From: Caballeronia sp. GAFFF1
Lineage (GTDB): Bacteria > Pseudomonadota > Gammaproteobacteria > Burkholderiales > Burkholderiaceae
Length of the DNA stretch: 64,000 bases
Reading direction: 5' to 3'
Assembly (NCBI RefSeq): GCF_023630705.1
Contig: NZ_JALQEM010000031.1
Location: 243,112-307,111 of the forward strand
The position numbers and the translations under genes were made by a program. Positions 9,421-18,161 of this stretch are shown piece after piece (position 1 is the stretch's first letter; the number at the start of each line of letters is the position of its first letter). The notes beneath the pieces were generated by a model. The model was given only the letters and a program-made list of their open reading frames with translations. It ran no database searches and was not told the origin of the DNA.

Positions 9421-10422
9421 TCAGTGCGATGCGACCGCCTGCTTGTCGAATACCGGGTTGAATTCCACGTCCACCTTGATCTGGTTCTTGATGTCGCCGG
9501 ATTTATACAGCGTGTCCGCAATCTTCTGCTCGCGCGCCACGAGCTCCTTGTCGAGCGGATAGAACCGGGAACGCCCGTTCTCAGCGGAGAATTTCGCGCG
9601 CGCCGGGCTTTGCTTCATCTTGTCCAGATAAATCCGCTCGACGGCCGGGACATTCTGCGCCCACCACGTCCACGAGTTCTTCAGGCGGCCGAGGAAGTCG
9701 CCGAGCGCCTCGCTTTTCTTCGGATCGCGCAGCACGTCGGTGCAGGCGGTGAACACGGACAGCGCCGGAATATCGAGTTCGTCGCTCCTGATGATGACGC
9801 GGGCGTCGCCCTTGTCCACCGTTTCCTTGACCGGGCCGTAGCCGCCCGAATACACCGCGACCTGCCCCGCATTGAAGGCAGACGCGGACACGTTGCCGTC
9901 GCCGAACTTGACGGCCTCGAAGTCCTTGGGCTTGAGTCCGGCTTTCACATACGAGAGCACGTATTGCAGATAGTTGAAGCCGCCGAAGTTATAGCCCCAC
10001 GTTTTGCCCTTGAGATCGGCGAGGTTCTTGACGTCGGCATTCTTGCGCACGACCGTGACGATAGGCGGATAGCTGCTATCAGGATTGCGCCATCCCGCGA
10101 TGATCTGCAGGGGCGCGGTTTGCACGGACCACGGCGTGCGCGCGTTGCCCTGTTCGATGATGAGCGACGTATCGCCCATCAGACCGACATCGAGTACCTT
10201 CGAGTACAGCGCAGACAGTTGCGCCGCCGGACCGGTCAGCACGGCCCACTTGACCTTGTACGACGCGCCGTCGAGCACGTGCGACGCATCGACGATCAGC
10301 GGCCATGCGGCGTCCTGCGTGCCGATGGTGAGCGTCAGCGGTTCGCCTTGCGCGAACGATGCCGACGACCCCGCGACGAAACTCGCCGCGAAATAAGCGA
10401 TGAAGCGTTTCTTGATACGCAT
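9421..10422 (-). CDS. ABC transporter periplasmic substrate-binding protein (sulfonate/taurine class)
   Basis: A 333-residue periplasmic binding protein. The N-terminal 24 residues form a Sec signal peptide (MRIKKRFIAYFAASFVAGSS, then ASFAQ cleavage region). The mature part has the NMT1/SsuA-type fold signature: LTIGTQDAAWPLIVD, DVGLMGDTSLIIEQG, LADLKGKTWGYNFGG and AVYSGGYGPVKETVD. It is the last gene of a minus-strand operon behind the permease and ATPase, 28 bp after the ATPase stop. It would capture an organosulfur ligand for import. Sulfonate, taurine or nitrate-type ligands cannot be told apart by eye. The sulfur neighbours favour an organosulfur compound. Confidence 0.85.
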   Translation of the reverse strand: MRIKKRFIAYFAASFVAGSSASFAQGEPLTLTIGTQDAAWPLIVDASHVLDGASYKVKWAVLTGPAAQLSALYSKVLDVGLMGDTSLIIEQGNARTPWSVQTAPLQIIAGWRNPDSSYPPIVTVVRKNADVKNLADLKGKTWGYNFGGFNYLQYVLSYVKAGLKPKDFEAVKFGDGNVSASAFNAGQVAVYSGGYGPVKETVDKGDARVIIRSDELDIPALSVFTACTDVLRDPKKSEALGDFLGRLKNSWTWWAQNVPAVERIYLDKMKQSPARAKFSAENGRSRFYPLDKELVAREQKIADTLYKSGDIKNQIKVDVEFNPVFDKQAVASH

Positions 10423-10450
10423 GAAGGAGTGGTCTGAGTGAATGAAGTCT

Positions 10451-11224
10451 TTACGCCGCGCTTCTTGACGCGGCTTTCAATGCTTCGTCGTCGACGCCGA
10501 GTTCCGCGAGCAGCCGTGCGCGTAACGCGATGGCGTGCTCGTCGCCGCGCGAACGGGGTCGCGGAAAATCGACCGTCACATCCGCGCTGATCTCGCCCTG
10601 CGATAGCACGACGATGCGATCCGACAGCAGAATGGCTTCGTCGATGTCGTGCGTGACCAGCACCACCGCCGGCGTATGCGCGCGCCACAAACGCGCGACG
10701 AGCTCGTACATGCGGATGCGCGTCAGCGCATCGAGCGCGGCGAACGGTTCGTCGAGCAGAAGAAGCTTCGGCTCGCGCACGAGCGCGCGCGCGAGCGCGA
10801 CGCGTTGCGCCTCGCCGCCGGAAAGCGTCTTCGGCCAGCCCTGCGCGTGGCGGGACAGCCCGACTTCGTCGAGCGCGGCGAGCGCGGACGGCTTCGCCGC
10901 ACCCAGGCGGTCGTGACCGATGACGACGTTTTCCCATACGCGCTTCGCGGGCACGAGACGCGGCTCCTGGAACACCACTGAACGCGCGCTCGCGACGCGC
11001 ACGCGGCCGCTGTCGGCGCGATCGAGCCCGGCGAGGATGCGCAACAGCGTCGTCTTGCCCGCGCCCGATGCGCCGAGCATCGACACGAACTGGCCGCGCC
11101 TGATCGTGAGCGAGACGTCCTTCAGCACCGCGCGCCCGGAGAACACGCGGCTCACGCAGTCGAGTTCGAGCGCCGCTTCGCGCTGCTGCAACGCGTCGAA
11201 GCGTTCGATGTCAGGCGAGTTCAA
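10451..11224 (-). CDS. ABC transporter ATP-binding protein (SsuB/TauB class)
   Basis: A 257-residue ABC ATPase with all core motifs: Walker A GASGAGKTT, Q-loop region VVFQEPRLVPAKRVWENV, signature LSGGEAQRVALARAL, Walker B LLLLDEPFAALD and H-loop VLVTHDIDEAILLSDRI. The KRVWENV and DEPFAALDALTR details are typical of nitrate/sulfonate/taurine importers. Its start overlaps the permease stop by 14 bp, and the binding protein follows. It energises uptake at the inner face of the cytoplasmic membrane. Confidence 0.9.
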   Translation of the reverse strand: MNSPDIERFDALQQREAALELDCVSRVFSGRAVLKDVSLTIRRGQFVSMLGASGAGKTTLLRILAGLDRADSGRVRVASARSVVFQEPRLVPAKRVWENVVIGHDRLGAAKPSALAALDEVGLSRHAQGWPKTLSGGEAQRVALARALVREPKLLLLDEPFAALDALTRIRMYELVARLWRAHTPAVVLVTHDIDEAILLSDRIVVLSQGEISADVTVDFPRPRSRGDEHAIALRARLLAELGVDDEALKAASRSAA

Positions 11225-12119
11225 AACGCGGCCTCCACGGCAAAGCGAGATGTTCGAGCGCGCGCATCACGAGGTCGGTGACGATGCCGAGCGCCGCATA
11301 TACCAGGATGCCCGCGATGATGATGTCCGCGCGCTGGTTCTGGTTCGCGTTCACGAGGATGTAGCCGATGCCGTTCTGGGCGTTGATCTGCTCGGCGACG
11401 ACGAGCGCGAGCAAGGCGACGGCGCTCGAATAGCGCACGCCGACGAGGATTGACGGCAGCGCTGTCGGCAGGATGATGCGCAGCGCCATCTGCCGGCTCG
11501 ACAGGCCGAAAACGCGCGCCGCTTCGAGCAGCTTCGGATCGACGCCGCGCACGCCGGCATAGGTGTTGAGATACATCGGAAAGATCGTGGCCGCGAGAAT
11601 CACCGCGACCTTCGCGCCTTCACCGATGCCGAACCAGGTGATGAAGAGCGGAATCAGGGCAATGAAAGGAATAGTGCGCAGCATCTGCAGCGGCGCATCG
11701 ACGATCTCCTCGCCGACGCGCCACAAGCCCGCGAAGAGACCGGCTATAAGACCGATACCGCCGCCAATGGCGAGGCCCGTCGCCGCGCGCACGAGCGACA
11801 CGCCGATCGCGCTTTGCAGTTCGCCGTCCGCGACGAGTTCCTTCAGCGCCGCGACGATGACGGTCGGCGGCGGTAACGTTTCAGGCGCGACGACCTGCAG
11901 CGACGATGCAAGCTGCCACAAGACGATCAATGCAAGGGGAACGCCGACACGCAGACCGCGCGAACGCAGCGCGCTTAGCCTGACCGCGCTTGCCTGCGCC
12001 GCTTCGCGCGTGGGCAGATCGACGAGTGTGCGCGTGTCGTTTGTGCGCTTGTCGTCCCGTCCGTGGGGAGCGCCTGCATCGAGCCTTAGCGCGGCAGAAG
12101 GATAGCGGGGAACGTTCAT
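11211..12119 (-). CDS. ABC transporter permease (SsuC/TauC class)
   Basis: A 302-residue inner-membrane permease of the BPD_transp_1 family. A hydrophilic N-terminal leader of about 50 residues is followed by six or so hydrophobic segments. The EAA-loop is VRGVDPKLLEAARVFGLSSR, the helical hairpin that docks on the ATPase. ATG 12119 (MNVPRYPS) was chosen: upstream in-frame starts would add 18-kb-unlike, non-conserved residues and reach into a low-quality leader. First gene of the importer operon. The promoter should lie in 12120-12400, where no clear operator was recognised. Confidence 0.87.
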   Translation of the reverse strand: MNVPRYPSAALRLDAGAPHGRDDKRTNDTRTLVDLPTREAAQASAVRLSALRSRGLRVGVPLALIVLWQLASSLQVVAPETLPPPTVIVAALKELVADGELQSAIGVSLVRAATGLAIGGGIGLIAGLFAGLWRVGEEIVDAPLQMLRTIPFIALIPLFITWFGIGEGAKVAVILAATIFPMYLNTYAGVRGVDPKLLEAARVFGLSSRQMALRIILPTALPSILVGVRYSSAVALLALVVAEQINAQNGIGYILVNANQNQRADIIIAGILVYAALGIVTDLVMRALEHLALPWRPRFELA

Positions 12120-12406
12120 GGGCATCCGGCGCATCTGTCCGAGAGCAAGTAGAACAAATGATGCTACGTTCGTCCCTACCCCGAGGAAACGAAGCGTTTC
12201 CCGCATGCTATGCGAGCCGAACCAGATAACTATTGCAGTCGAGAGACTATGCGGATCTCGCTTATCGCGAGAAATGGCCCGCAATACGATCCATACGCTT
12301 CCCGCTGCGCTGCTTTGCCGTGCAAGGGACCTTGTCGCCTTGCGTTACGATCGCGACATCAATTGCCGTCCCGTGAAGCTGCCACGGTTCTGGGCGATTC
12401 CCCGTA
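12120..12406. other. Intergenic region upstream of the sulfonate-type importer
   Basis: This stretch must carry the minus-strand importer promoter. I see no convincing sigma-70 pair, riboswitch or clear dyad. It runs directly into the decayed recombinase, and its right half may already be degenerate mobile DNA. Confidence 0.4.
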
Positions 12407-13578
12407 TTGTCGGTCGACAAGCTAATTCTAAGTGTGCCGACAAGTTCACGAGCTTGCTGTTCGGTCCCGCCTGCACTCGACGGCAGCACGGGATCGAACC
12501 GGGCCATAGGTGCCCGTGCGCAGATCGCCGCCGATAACGATCTCGACGCAATCCGCGCGTGGCTGTCGCGCTTTATCGGCACCAAGACCACCTTCGACAA
12601 CTATCGCAAGGAGGCCGAGCGTCTTCTGCTGTGGGCCGTCGTGGTGCTCGGCAAGCCGCTCTCGTCGTTGACGCACGAGGACTGTCTGCGCTATCAGCAA
12701 TTCCTCGCCGATCCGCAGCCCGCCGCCGCATGGGTCGCCGGCGGCGGCCGCAGGCATCCGCGCGGCGACGCGCGCTGGCGTCCGTTCTATGGCCGCTGTG
12801 CCCCTCCAGTCGACGCCAGGCCACCGTCATTCTGAACATGATGTGTTCCATGATGTTTTCGTGGCTTGTGCAAGCCGGCTACTTGGCCGGCAATCCGCTC
12901 TCGCTGTCACGGCAGCGCGCCAGACACGTGGCGCCGCGTATCACGCGTTATTTGGAGCCAAGTCTCTGGCAGGAGGTCAAAGAGTACATCGCCACCATGC
13001 CGCGGGAACGGCCGCGCGACAACGCGCATGCCCACCGCGCGCGTTGGCTCACCACGCTGATCTACCTCGGCGGCCTGCGCATTGCCGAACTCGGCAGCAA
13101 ACGATGGGACAGTTTTTCATCCGCCGAGACGCGAACTCGTCGATCCGCTGGTGGTTAGCCGTGCGCGGCAAGGGGCGGCAAGGAGCGACTCGTGCCCGGC
13201 ATGCGAAATGATGATGGAGCTGTCACGCTATCGACTGCATCTGGGCATGAGCGCGCTTCCGTCACTCAAGGAAGAAACGCCCCTCGTTCTGCCGATCGGC
13301 GCGACGGCCCTCAATGAACGGACAGAGACCTGCGCCCCACTAACCCGCGCGGCACTGCACGCGATCGTGAAAGACGTGTTCGCGGGTGCGGCCGCTCGGT
13401 TCGGCACGGCGATGAGGCCTCGGCAGCCCGGGCCGACCTCCTCGAGAAAGCGTCCGCGCACTGGCTTAGGCACACCGCCGGTTCACACATGGCCGATCAG
13501 CGTGTGGATCTTCGATTGGTGCGCGACAATCTCGGCGATGCATCGTTGACTACAACCAGCCTCTACCTCCATAAATGA
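12407..13578 (+). pseudogene. Tyrosine site-specific recombinase/phage integrase, broken by about four frameshifts
   Basis: Pieces in successive frames reconstruct a tyrosine recombinase. The N-terminal SAM-like core-binding domain reads FDNYRKEAERLLLWAV and RYQQFLADP (frame 2, to about 12795). Then come SSRRQATVILNMM, FSWLVQAGYLAGNPL and the first catalytic Arg in YLGGLRIAEL (frame 1, to about 13100). RWWLAVRGKGRQ follows in frame 3, LTRAALHAIVKDVFAG in frame 2 and HWLRHTAGSHMAD in frame 1, ending with the candidate nucleophile Tyr in TTSLYLH and a stop at 13576-13578. The usual LGHAS box reads LGDAS. No intact island was found around it. A dead integration gene is the only reasonable reading. 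Confidence 0.88.
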
Positions 13579-13681
13579 TGATGACCGCCGCCATCAGGAA
13601 ACCGAGGAAAAGCATTGAATCGATTGGTGAGCGGTTGCAGTAACGATAACGACGCCACCCGAGTCGTTCCTTCATCGCCGT

Positions 13682-13960
13682 ATGTCCATGACCGTCGCCG
13701 TTCCGAACCTGGAGATCGCAGCTGACAAGCGCAGCGTCAGCTTCGTCCTGATTGTCCGCGGCGTGGCCGTGACCTGCGTCGTCTCGCGCGCCGCGCTAAA
13801 GACGTATTTTTTGCTCACGCAGAACGCGGACGACAATCGCACATTGAAGGCCGTGATCGATGGCTTCGACCGGATCCAAGCGATGGCACTCCGGAAAGCG
13901 CGAGCGCGCCCGGCGCCAACCGTCAGCCTCACCCGTGCCGACTTCAAGATGACGCGCTGA
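13682..13960 (+). CDS. Small protein resembling DUF1488
   Basis: A 92-residue cytoplasmic protein with no signal peptide. The layout is a beta-rich first half (RSVSFVLIVRGVAVTCVVSRAAL), an acidic turn and a C-terminal helix with FDRIQAMALRKARA. This matches the small DUF1488 proteins common in Burkholderia, of unknown function. It sits between a dead integrase and an amidohydrolase remnant and has a clear coding bias, so it seems intact. Family assignment is by resemblance only. Confidence 0.6.
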   Translation: MSMTVAVPNLEIAADKRSVSFVLIVRGVAVTCVVSRAALKTYFLLTQNADDNRTLKAVIDGFDRIQAMALRKARARPAPTVSLTRADFKMTR

Positions 13961-14478
13961 GTCGTCGAGGGCCGCTGTAGACTCGTCCGAGGCGACAGCG
14001 ACCGTTCCTATTGAGAGGGTGCTGGTTTGGGGCTTTCCGGGAATAGACCATTAGTTGCATTACGTCGCTGACCACGGTCGATCGCACAACGCCATGGCCC
14101 GCCCTGCAACCTCCTTCCAAAGAGTCTTCGGGCACATCAAAGGGTCGCTCTCGCTTCCGCCCGCGCCCGCGTCCTTGACAGTGATCGCCAAAGCGCTGCT
14201 GCCCGGGAACAGCACGTTCGGCGTCGCGCTGAATGTCCGCCCTCGCGGACGCCCCTGGCTGGCGCACGTCAATTGACCGCATTCCCGGTGCAGTTGACCG
14301 GCGGCTTCAGGAAGCCGCCAATGCGTGTTGCCGACCCAAAGCGGCCGCTCCCACATGCGAGGCCGCGAGGCCGCGAGGCCGCTAACGAGCATATTCGGTC
14401 ATTCGACCGGCCCTCCACGACGCCGCAATACAGTCGAAAGTGCCGATAGGATGAGGGATTCCCCCGATCACCAACCGC
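13961..14478. other. Gene-poor stretch with a short tandem repeat
   Basis: No supported gene. A three-copy direct repeat of the 8-mer GAGGCCGC runs from 14359 to 14382. A 73-codon open frame at 14055-14276 has no recognisable features and no credible ribosome site. The surroundings (dead integrase, amidohydrolase remnant) make decayed mobile or accessory DNA the likeliest origin. Confidence 0.5.
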
Positions 14479-14900
14479 CTACGCGGCATCGAAACCATTG
14501 AGCCTAGTCGGATTCGTCACGAAGATCATCTGCTGCCGCACCGGCCTGTCGATCCAGCCCGCGATGACATCGACAAGGCCGGCGTCGTCCGGCTTGCCGG
14601 CGGTCTGCGTCGAATGCGGCCAGTCCGTGCCCCAGAGCATGCGCTCAGGGGTCGAGGCGATGAGTGCCCTGGCGACCGGCGTGACGTCTTCATAACCGGG
14701 CGCGCCCGTCCTGCTATCAACGTACGGCCCCGACAACGTGATCCACGTGTTGCCCCTCTCCATGAGACGCTGCACCGTGCGTGGCGCGTCGCTGGAAGCT
14801 CGGCCGGGCTGCAGCACATGCGCGATATGGTCGATGACGAGCGGGCAAGGCAGCGCCGCGAGATGCCGCTCCAGTTGCGAAAGCTTCGCGGCCGTGCACG
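14479..14900 (-). pseudogene. C-terminal remnant of an amidohydrolase (dicarboxylate-lactonase type)
   Basis: The frame from about 14900 down to the stop at 14479 encodes the last part of a TIM-barrel amidohydrolase: KLSQLERHLAALPCPLVIDH, a WITLSGPY segment and the diagnostic ERMLWGTDWPH motif, whose Asp is a metal/catalytic residue in this family. The N-terminal two thirds, including the metal-binding HxH strand, are missing. Upstream DNA is out of frame and carries no start. Full-length relatives are about 280 residues; only about 140 remain. It is probably a relic of an aromatic or lactone catabolic operon linked to the genes at 15128-17834. Confidence 0.72.
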
Positions 14901-15127
14901 GTGCCGCGCCGGCCTGCGACGTCGGCGAGGATGGCGGCCTGGAATTTCGCCGCAGCTTCTACGAGTTCATGGCTGGCTCATGCGGTGCCGTCGCATGTCG
15001 GTCGTCGTGCGACCCGTTACCCCGGCCACGCGCTCGGGTATCCAGGGGCCGCTAGTCGAATGATCCTGTCACCCACGCGCCGATGCAGCGCACGGTGTCG
15101 GCCGTCGATGAGTCTCCCCCCGCTCCA

Positions 15128-15913
15128 TCATCCCTTGCCCAGAGGTGGCCGGCTCGGAAATCCAGCCATGTTGCTGAGCTGGGCGAGTTCGTCGGCGGCC
15201 TCGCGCAGCAGCTCGGAATACTCGTGGATCTTTTCTGCGGTCAGCCGCTTACGCGGACCCGCCAGGCTGATGACGCCGACGCAACGCGAGCCGCTGACCA
15301 CGGGTACCGCGACCGCCGACATTCTCGGCGCAAACACCTCGTCGATCATTGCATAGCCGCGCACGCGCGCGGCGTGCAGGAAACCGAACAATGCTTTCAG
15401 CGTCGTCGGCGCATTAGGGCCGAATTCCTTCGGCTGACCGAAGCCCTGCTTCAGCACGAGCGCGGCCGCTTGTTCATCCGACATCGTCATGAGCCACGCG
15501 TGACCGGTCGACGTGCATGAAAGCCTGGCTGCCTGACCCATGTCGGGATCGTAACGAAAGCCTGTGCGCTGTCCGTCCGCCTTTCCGACCCAGATGATGG
15601 CTTCGCCATCCACCAGCGAAAGCCGCGCCAGTTCGCCGGTCTGCGCCGCGACACGTTCGATGATCGGCTGTGCGATGTCCGCTATGCCGGTCAGGCTCAG
15701 AAACTCGAGGCCGTTCGACGTCATGCGCATCGTGAGGATGTAGCGGCTGTTCTCGGCGAACTGACGCACATAACCGCTCTCGACCAGTTCGGCCAGCACG
15801 CGATGACATGAACTCCGCGGCATGCCTAACGCATCGGCGATCTCCAGAAGTCCCGTGCCTTCGCCTTGCGACGCGAGGAAATCCAGAATTCTCAGGCCGT
15901 TCTTCAGCGACAT
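15128..15913 (-). CDS. IclR-family transcriptional regulator
   Basis: A 261-residue IclR regulator. The winged helix-turn-helix occupies residues 1-70 (NGLRILDFLASQGEG, IADALGMPRSSCHRVLAEL). The ligand-binding GAF-like domain follows, with ARLSLVDGEAIIWVGKADG and the family signature GVISLAGPRKRLT near the end. ATG 15913 (MSLKN) was preferred to an upstream ATG at 15961 because the family starts close to the HTH and 15961 would lie across the palindrome at 15945-15959. It is divergent from the MHS transporter/dehydroquinase operon and probably controls it, with an aromatic or alicyclic acid as effector. Confidence 0.9.
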   Translation of the reverse strand: MSLKNGLRILDFLASQGEGTGLLEIADALGMPRSSCHRVLAELVESGYVRQFAENSRYILTMRMTSNGLEFLSLTGIADIAQPIIERVAAQTGELARLSLVDGEAIIWVGKADGQRTGFRYDPDMGQAARLSCTSTGHAWLMTMSDEQAAALVLKQGFGQPKEFGPNAPTTLKALFGFLHAARVRGYAMIDEVFAPRMSAVAVPVVSGSRCVGVISLAGPRKRLTAEKIHEYSELLREAADELAQLSNMAGFPSRPPLGKG

Positions 15914-15944
15914 GATCCGTCGGTTTTTCGTGATATGAAAAGCA

Positions 15945-15959
15945 GTTCCGGTCCGGAAC
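15945..15959. promoter_or_regulatory. Perfect palindrome, probable IclR operator
   Basis: GTTCCGG-T-CCGGAAC has perfect 7-bp arms around one central base. It lies 32-46 bp upstream of the IclR start and about 80 bp upstream of the divergent transporter start. Its position and symmetry suit an autoregulatory IclR-type operator. Binding is inferred. Confidence 0.65.
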
Positions 15960-16039
15960 ATGCGGCGTTGGCAGAGCCAACAATAACACTTGTTCGTCCC
16001 CAGAAACGAACCCCAACATCTGAGAATCCAGGAGACACC

Positions 16040-17383
16040 ATGTCAGTTACCGCTGACCCGAACATGGCCGCGGGCGAACGATCCGCGCAGGCCCACTTGA
16101 TGGCGCGTCGCGCAGTGGCGGGTGCGACCGTCGGCACGGCGCTGGAGTGGTTCGATTTCGCGCTCTACGGCGTGGTCGCAGCCACGATCTTTCCGAAGCT
16201 GTTCTTTCCATCGCTCGACCCGACCGCGTCGCTGCTTGCGTCGCTCGCCAGCTTCTGGGCAGGGCTCGCCGCGCGTCCGCTCGGCGCGGTGATCTGCGGC
16301 ATGCTCGGCGACCGTTGGGGACGGCGCAACCTGATGCTCGTCACCGTTTCGGTGATGGGCGCGTCCTCGTTCATGATGGGCCTGCTGCCTACTTATCAGC
16401 AAGTCGGCATTCTTGCGCCGACCTTGCTGGTTTCGTTGCGCATCGTTCAGGGTTTCGCGCTCGGTGGGGAATCGACCGGCGCGCAACTGATGGCGGTCGA
16501 ACACGCGGCCGCGAGGAAACGCGGATGGTATTCGGGCCTGCTCGGCATCTGCTCGCCGCTCAGCCAGATTCTGGCGAATTTCTCGCTCTTCGCACTGTCC
16601 GCCCTGCTTTCGGCCGATGACTTCGAATCGTTCGGATGGAGAATCCCGTTCCTCGCCAGTTTCGTGCTCGTGCTGCTGGGCATCTATATCCGCATGAAGG
16701 TCAGCGAGACTCCGGCCTTCGAGGCGCTGAAGAAGAAGGGCGAAGGCGCGCGCGCCGCCAATCCGCTCGGCATCGTCTTCAAGTTTCACTGGCGGACCGC
16801 ACTGCGTCTGACACTGTTCTTCTGCGGCCCGGCGGCGCTTTTCTACCTGATCGTGGTCTTCTCGCTGAGCTATCTCACGAAGAACCTCGGGGTGCCCAAG
16901 CAGACCGGCTTCATGCTGTTGATGGTGGCCAATGTCTGTGCCATTGTGGGTGCGCTCGCGGGCGGCTATCTGAGCGACCGGATCGGGCGCAAAGGCGCGC
17001 TGATGATCGGCTCGTTCTGTACGCTCGTCTGCTGTCTGATTTATTTCCCGATCCTCAACCAGCACTCGGTCGCCATGACGATGGCCGTGATGGGCGCATT
17101 TCTCGGCTTCACGCAGTTCCAGAGCGGCATCCAGCCGGTATGGTTCGCCGAATCCTTCCCGACCGAAGCGCGTTACACGGGGTCCGCGCTGTCGTACTCG
17201 GGCGCCAATCTGCTCACCGGCGGCCCCATGCCGATCGTCGCGGTGGCCCTCCTCAATGCCTTTCACGGTTCGCCGTGGGCCATCGTCGCTGTCTGTGGCT
17301 CGCTGAACCTGCTCTCCTTCCTCATGATCGCCACGTCGCGGGAAACCAAGGACACGGCCCTCGAACGCAGCGCCACACATTGA
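16040..17383 (+). CDS. MHS-family MFS transporter (shikimate/aromatic acid:H+ symporter type)
   Basis: A 447-residue inner-membrane transporter of the metabolite:H+ symporter subgroup. Signs are the N-terminal GTALEWFDFALYG motif, the loop 2-3 motif GDRWGRRN, the repeat motif SDRIGRKGA and RIVQGFALGGES, with about 12 hydrophobic segments. ATG 16040 has AGGAGA six bases upstream. The dehydroquinase starts 4 bp after its stop, so the pair is one operon. This pairing suggests uptake of quinate, shikimate or a similar hydroaromatic acid. The exact substrate is inferred from the neighbour only. Confidence 0.87.
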   Translation: MSVTADPNMAAGERSAQAHLMARRAVAGATVGTALEWFDFALYGVVAATIFPKLFFPSLDPTASLLASLASFWAGLAARPLGAVICGMLGDRWGRRNLMLVTVSVMGASSFMMGLLPTYQQVGILAPTLLVSLRIVQGFALGGESTGAQLMAVEHAAARKRGWYSGLLGICSPLSQILANFSLFALSALLSADDFESFGWRIPFLASFVLVLLGIYIRMKVSETPAFEALKKKGEGARAANPLGIVFKFHWRTALRLTLFFCGPAALFYLIVVFSLSYLTKNLGVPKQTGFMLLMVANVCAIVGALAGGYLSDRIGRKGALMIGSFCTLVCCLIYFPILNQHSVAMTMAVMGAFLGFTQFQSGIQPVWFAESFPTEARYTGSALSYSGANLLTGGPMPIVAVALLNAFHGSPWAIVAVCGSLNLLSFLMIATSRETKDTALERSATH

Positions 17384-17387
17384 AACC

Positions 17388-17834
17388 ATGACTCGCAAAC
17401 TCTATATCCTCAACGGCTCGAACCTGAACATGCTGGGCCTGCGCGAACCGCACCTTTACGGCCATACGACGCTGAAGGACATCGAACAAAACTGCCTAGC
17501 GCTTGCCGAGGATCTCAAGTTCGATTGCGTCTTCCGTCAGACCAACAGCGAAAGCCAACTGATCGACTGGATCCAGGAAGCATTTCTGCAGGACGCCGCG
17601 CTCATCATCAACCCGGCCGGCTTTTCGTTCGGGCGGATTCCCGTACTCGACGCAGTCAAGCTGATCCGCCAGCCGGTGGTGGAAGTGCATATCACGAACA
17701 TTCATCGGCGCTCCGAGGAATACCGTCACTCGACCATCTCGGTGGCCGCTACCGCGGTGATCTGCGGGGCGGGCGCGAACGGGTACTTGCTGGCGGTTCG
17801 CGCCGTCGATGACCTTTGGTCCGCTGAGAGCTAA
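17388..17834 (+). CDS. Divergent type II 3-dehydroquinate dehydratase-like protein
   Basis: A 148-residue protein with the type II dehydroquinase (AroQ) fold: LNGSNLNMLGLREPHLYG carries the usual catalytic Arg and Tyr, EVHITNIHRR the catalytic His, and VICGAGANGYLLA the C-terminal strand. It departs from the family where most members have a THTS-like segment (here NPAGFSFGRIPVLDA) and at QTNSES instead of QSNxEG. It should convert 3-dehydroquinate to 3-dehydroshikimate, or act on a related alicyclic acid. Coupling to an MHS transporter and an IclR regulator favours a catabolic rather than biosynthetic copy, so I leave the gene symbol blank. Confidence 0.82.
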   Translation: MTRKLYILNGSNLNMLGLREPHLYGHTTLKDIEQNCLALAEDLKFDCVFRQTNSESQLIDWIQEAFLQDAALIINPAGFSFGRIPVLDAVKLIRQPVVEVHITNIHRRSEEYRHSTISVAATAVICGAGANGYLLAVRAVDDLWSAES

Positions 17835-17944
17835 TGCTTGACTGAATCATCGCGCGGTCTGTCGTTCAGCGCGGTCCAGACCTCGCCGGCATCGCTGTCG
17901 AGTTCTCTTTCGCGCCATTCGATGTCGCGGTAGTCAGCCGTCAC
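17831..17944 (-). pseudogene. Short minus-strand coding remnant
   Basis: A 37-codon frame from GTG 17944 reads TADYRDIEWRERELDSDAGE and ends at TAG 17831-17833. Its GTG overlaps the stop of another short minus-strand stretch (ending SFASLNVVEDYL) that extends to about 18020 before losing frame. The overlap and codon bias look like the junction of two formerly coupled genes. No family was recognised. It overlaps the dehydroquinase stop by four bases. Confidence 0.35.
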
Positions 17945-18161
17945 AGATAGTCTTCGACAACGTTGAGCGAGGCGAACGAAAGCACCAAGATGCCGTCGAT
18001 CGCCTCGCCCTCGGGCGCGTAACGACGCAAGTCCGATAGTCGTCAGGAAGTGTCCCGCACCCTCGCCCCCTTCCGATCAACCTCACGTTCCCCTCCGCAG
18101 AAACAGGCGCGCCCTCTGCGTCATGCACAATATCGGCATCTAAGAACGCGGAGAATGGCCC

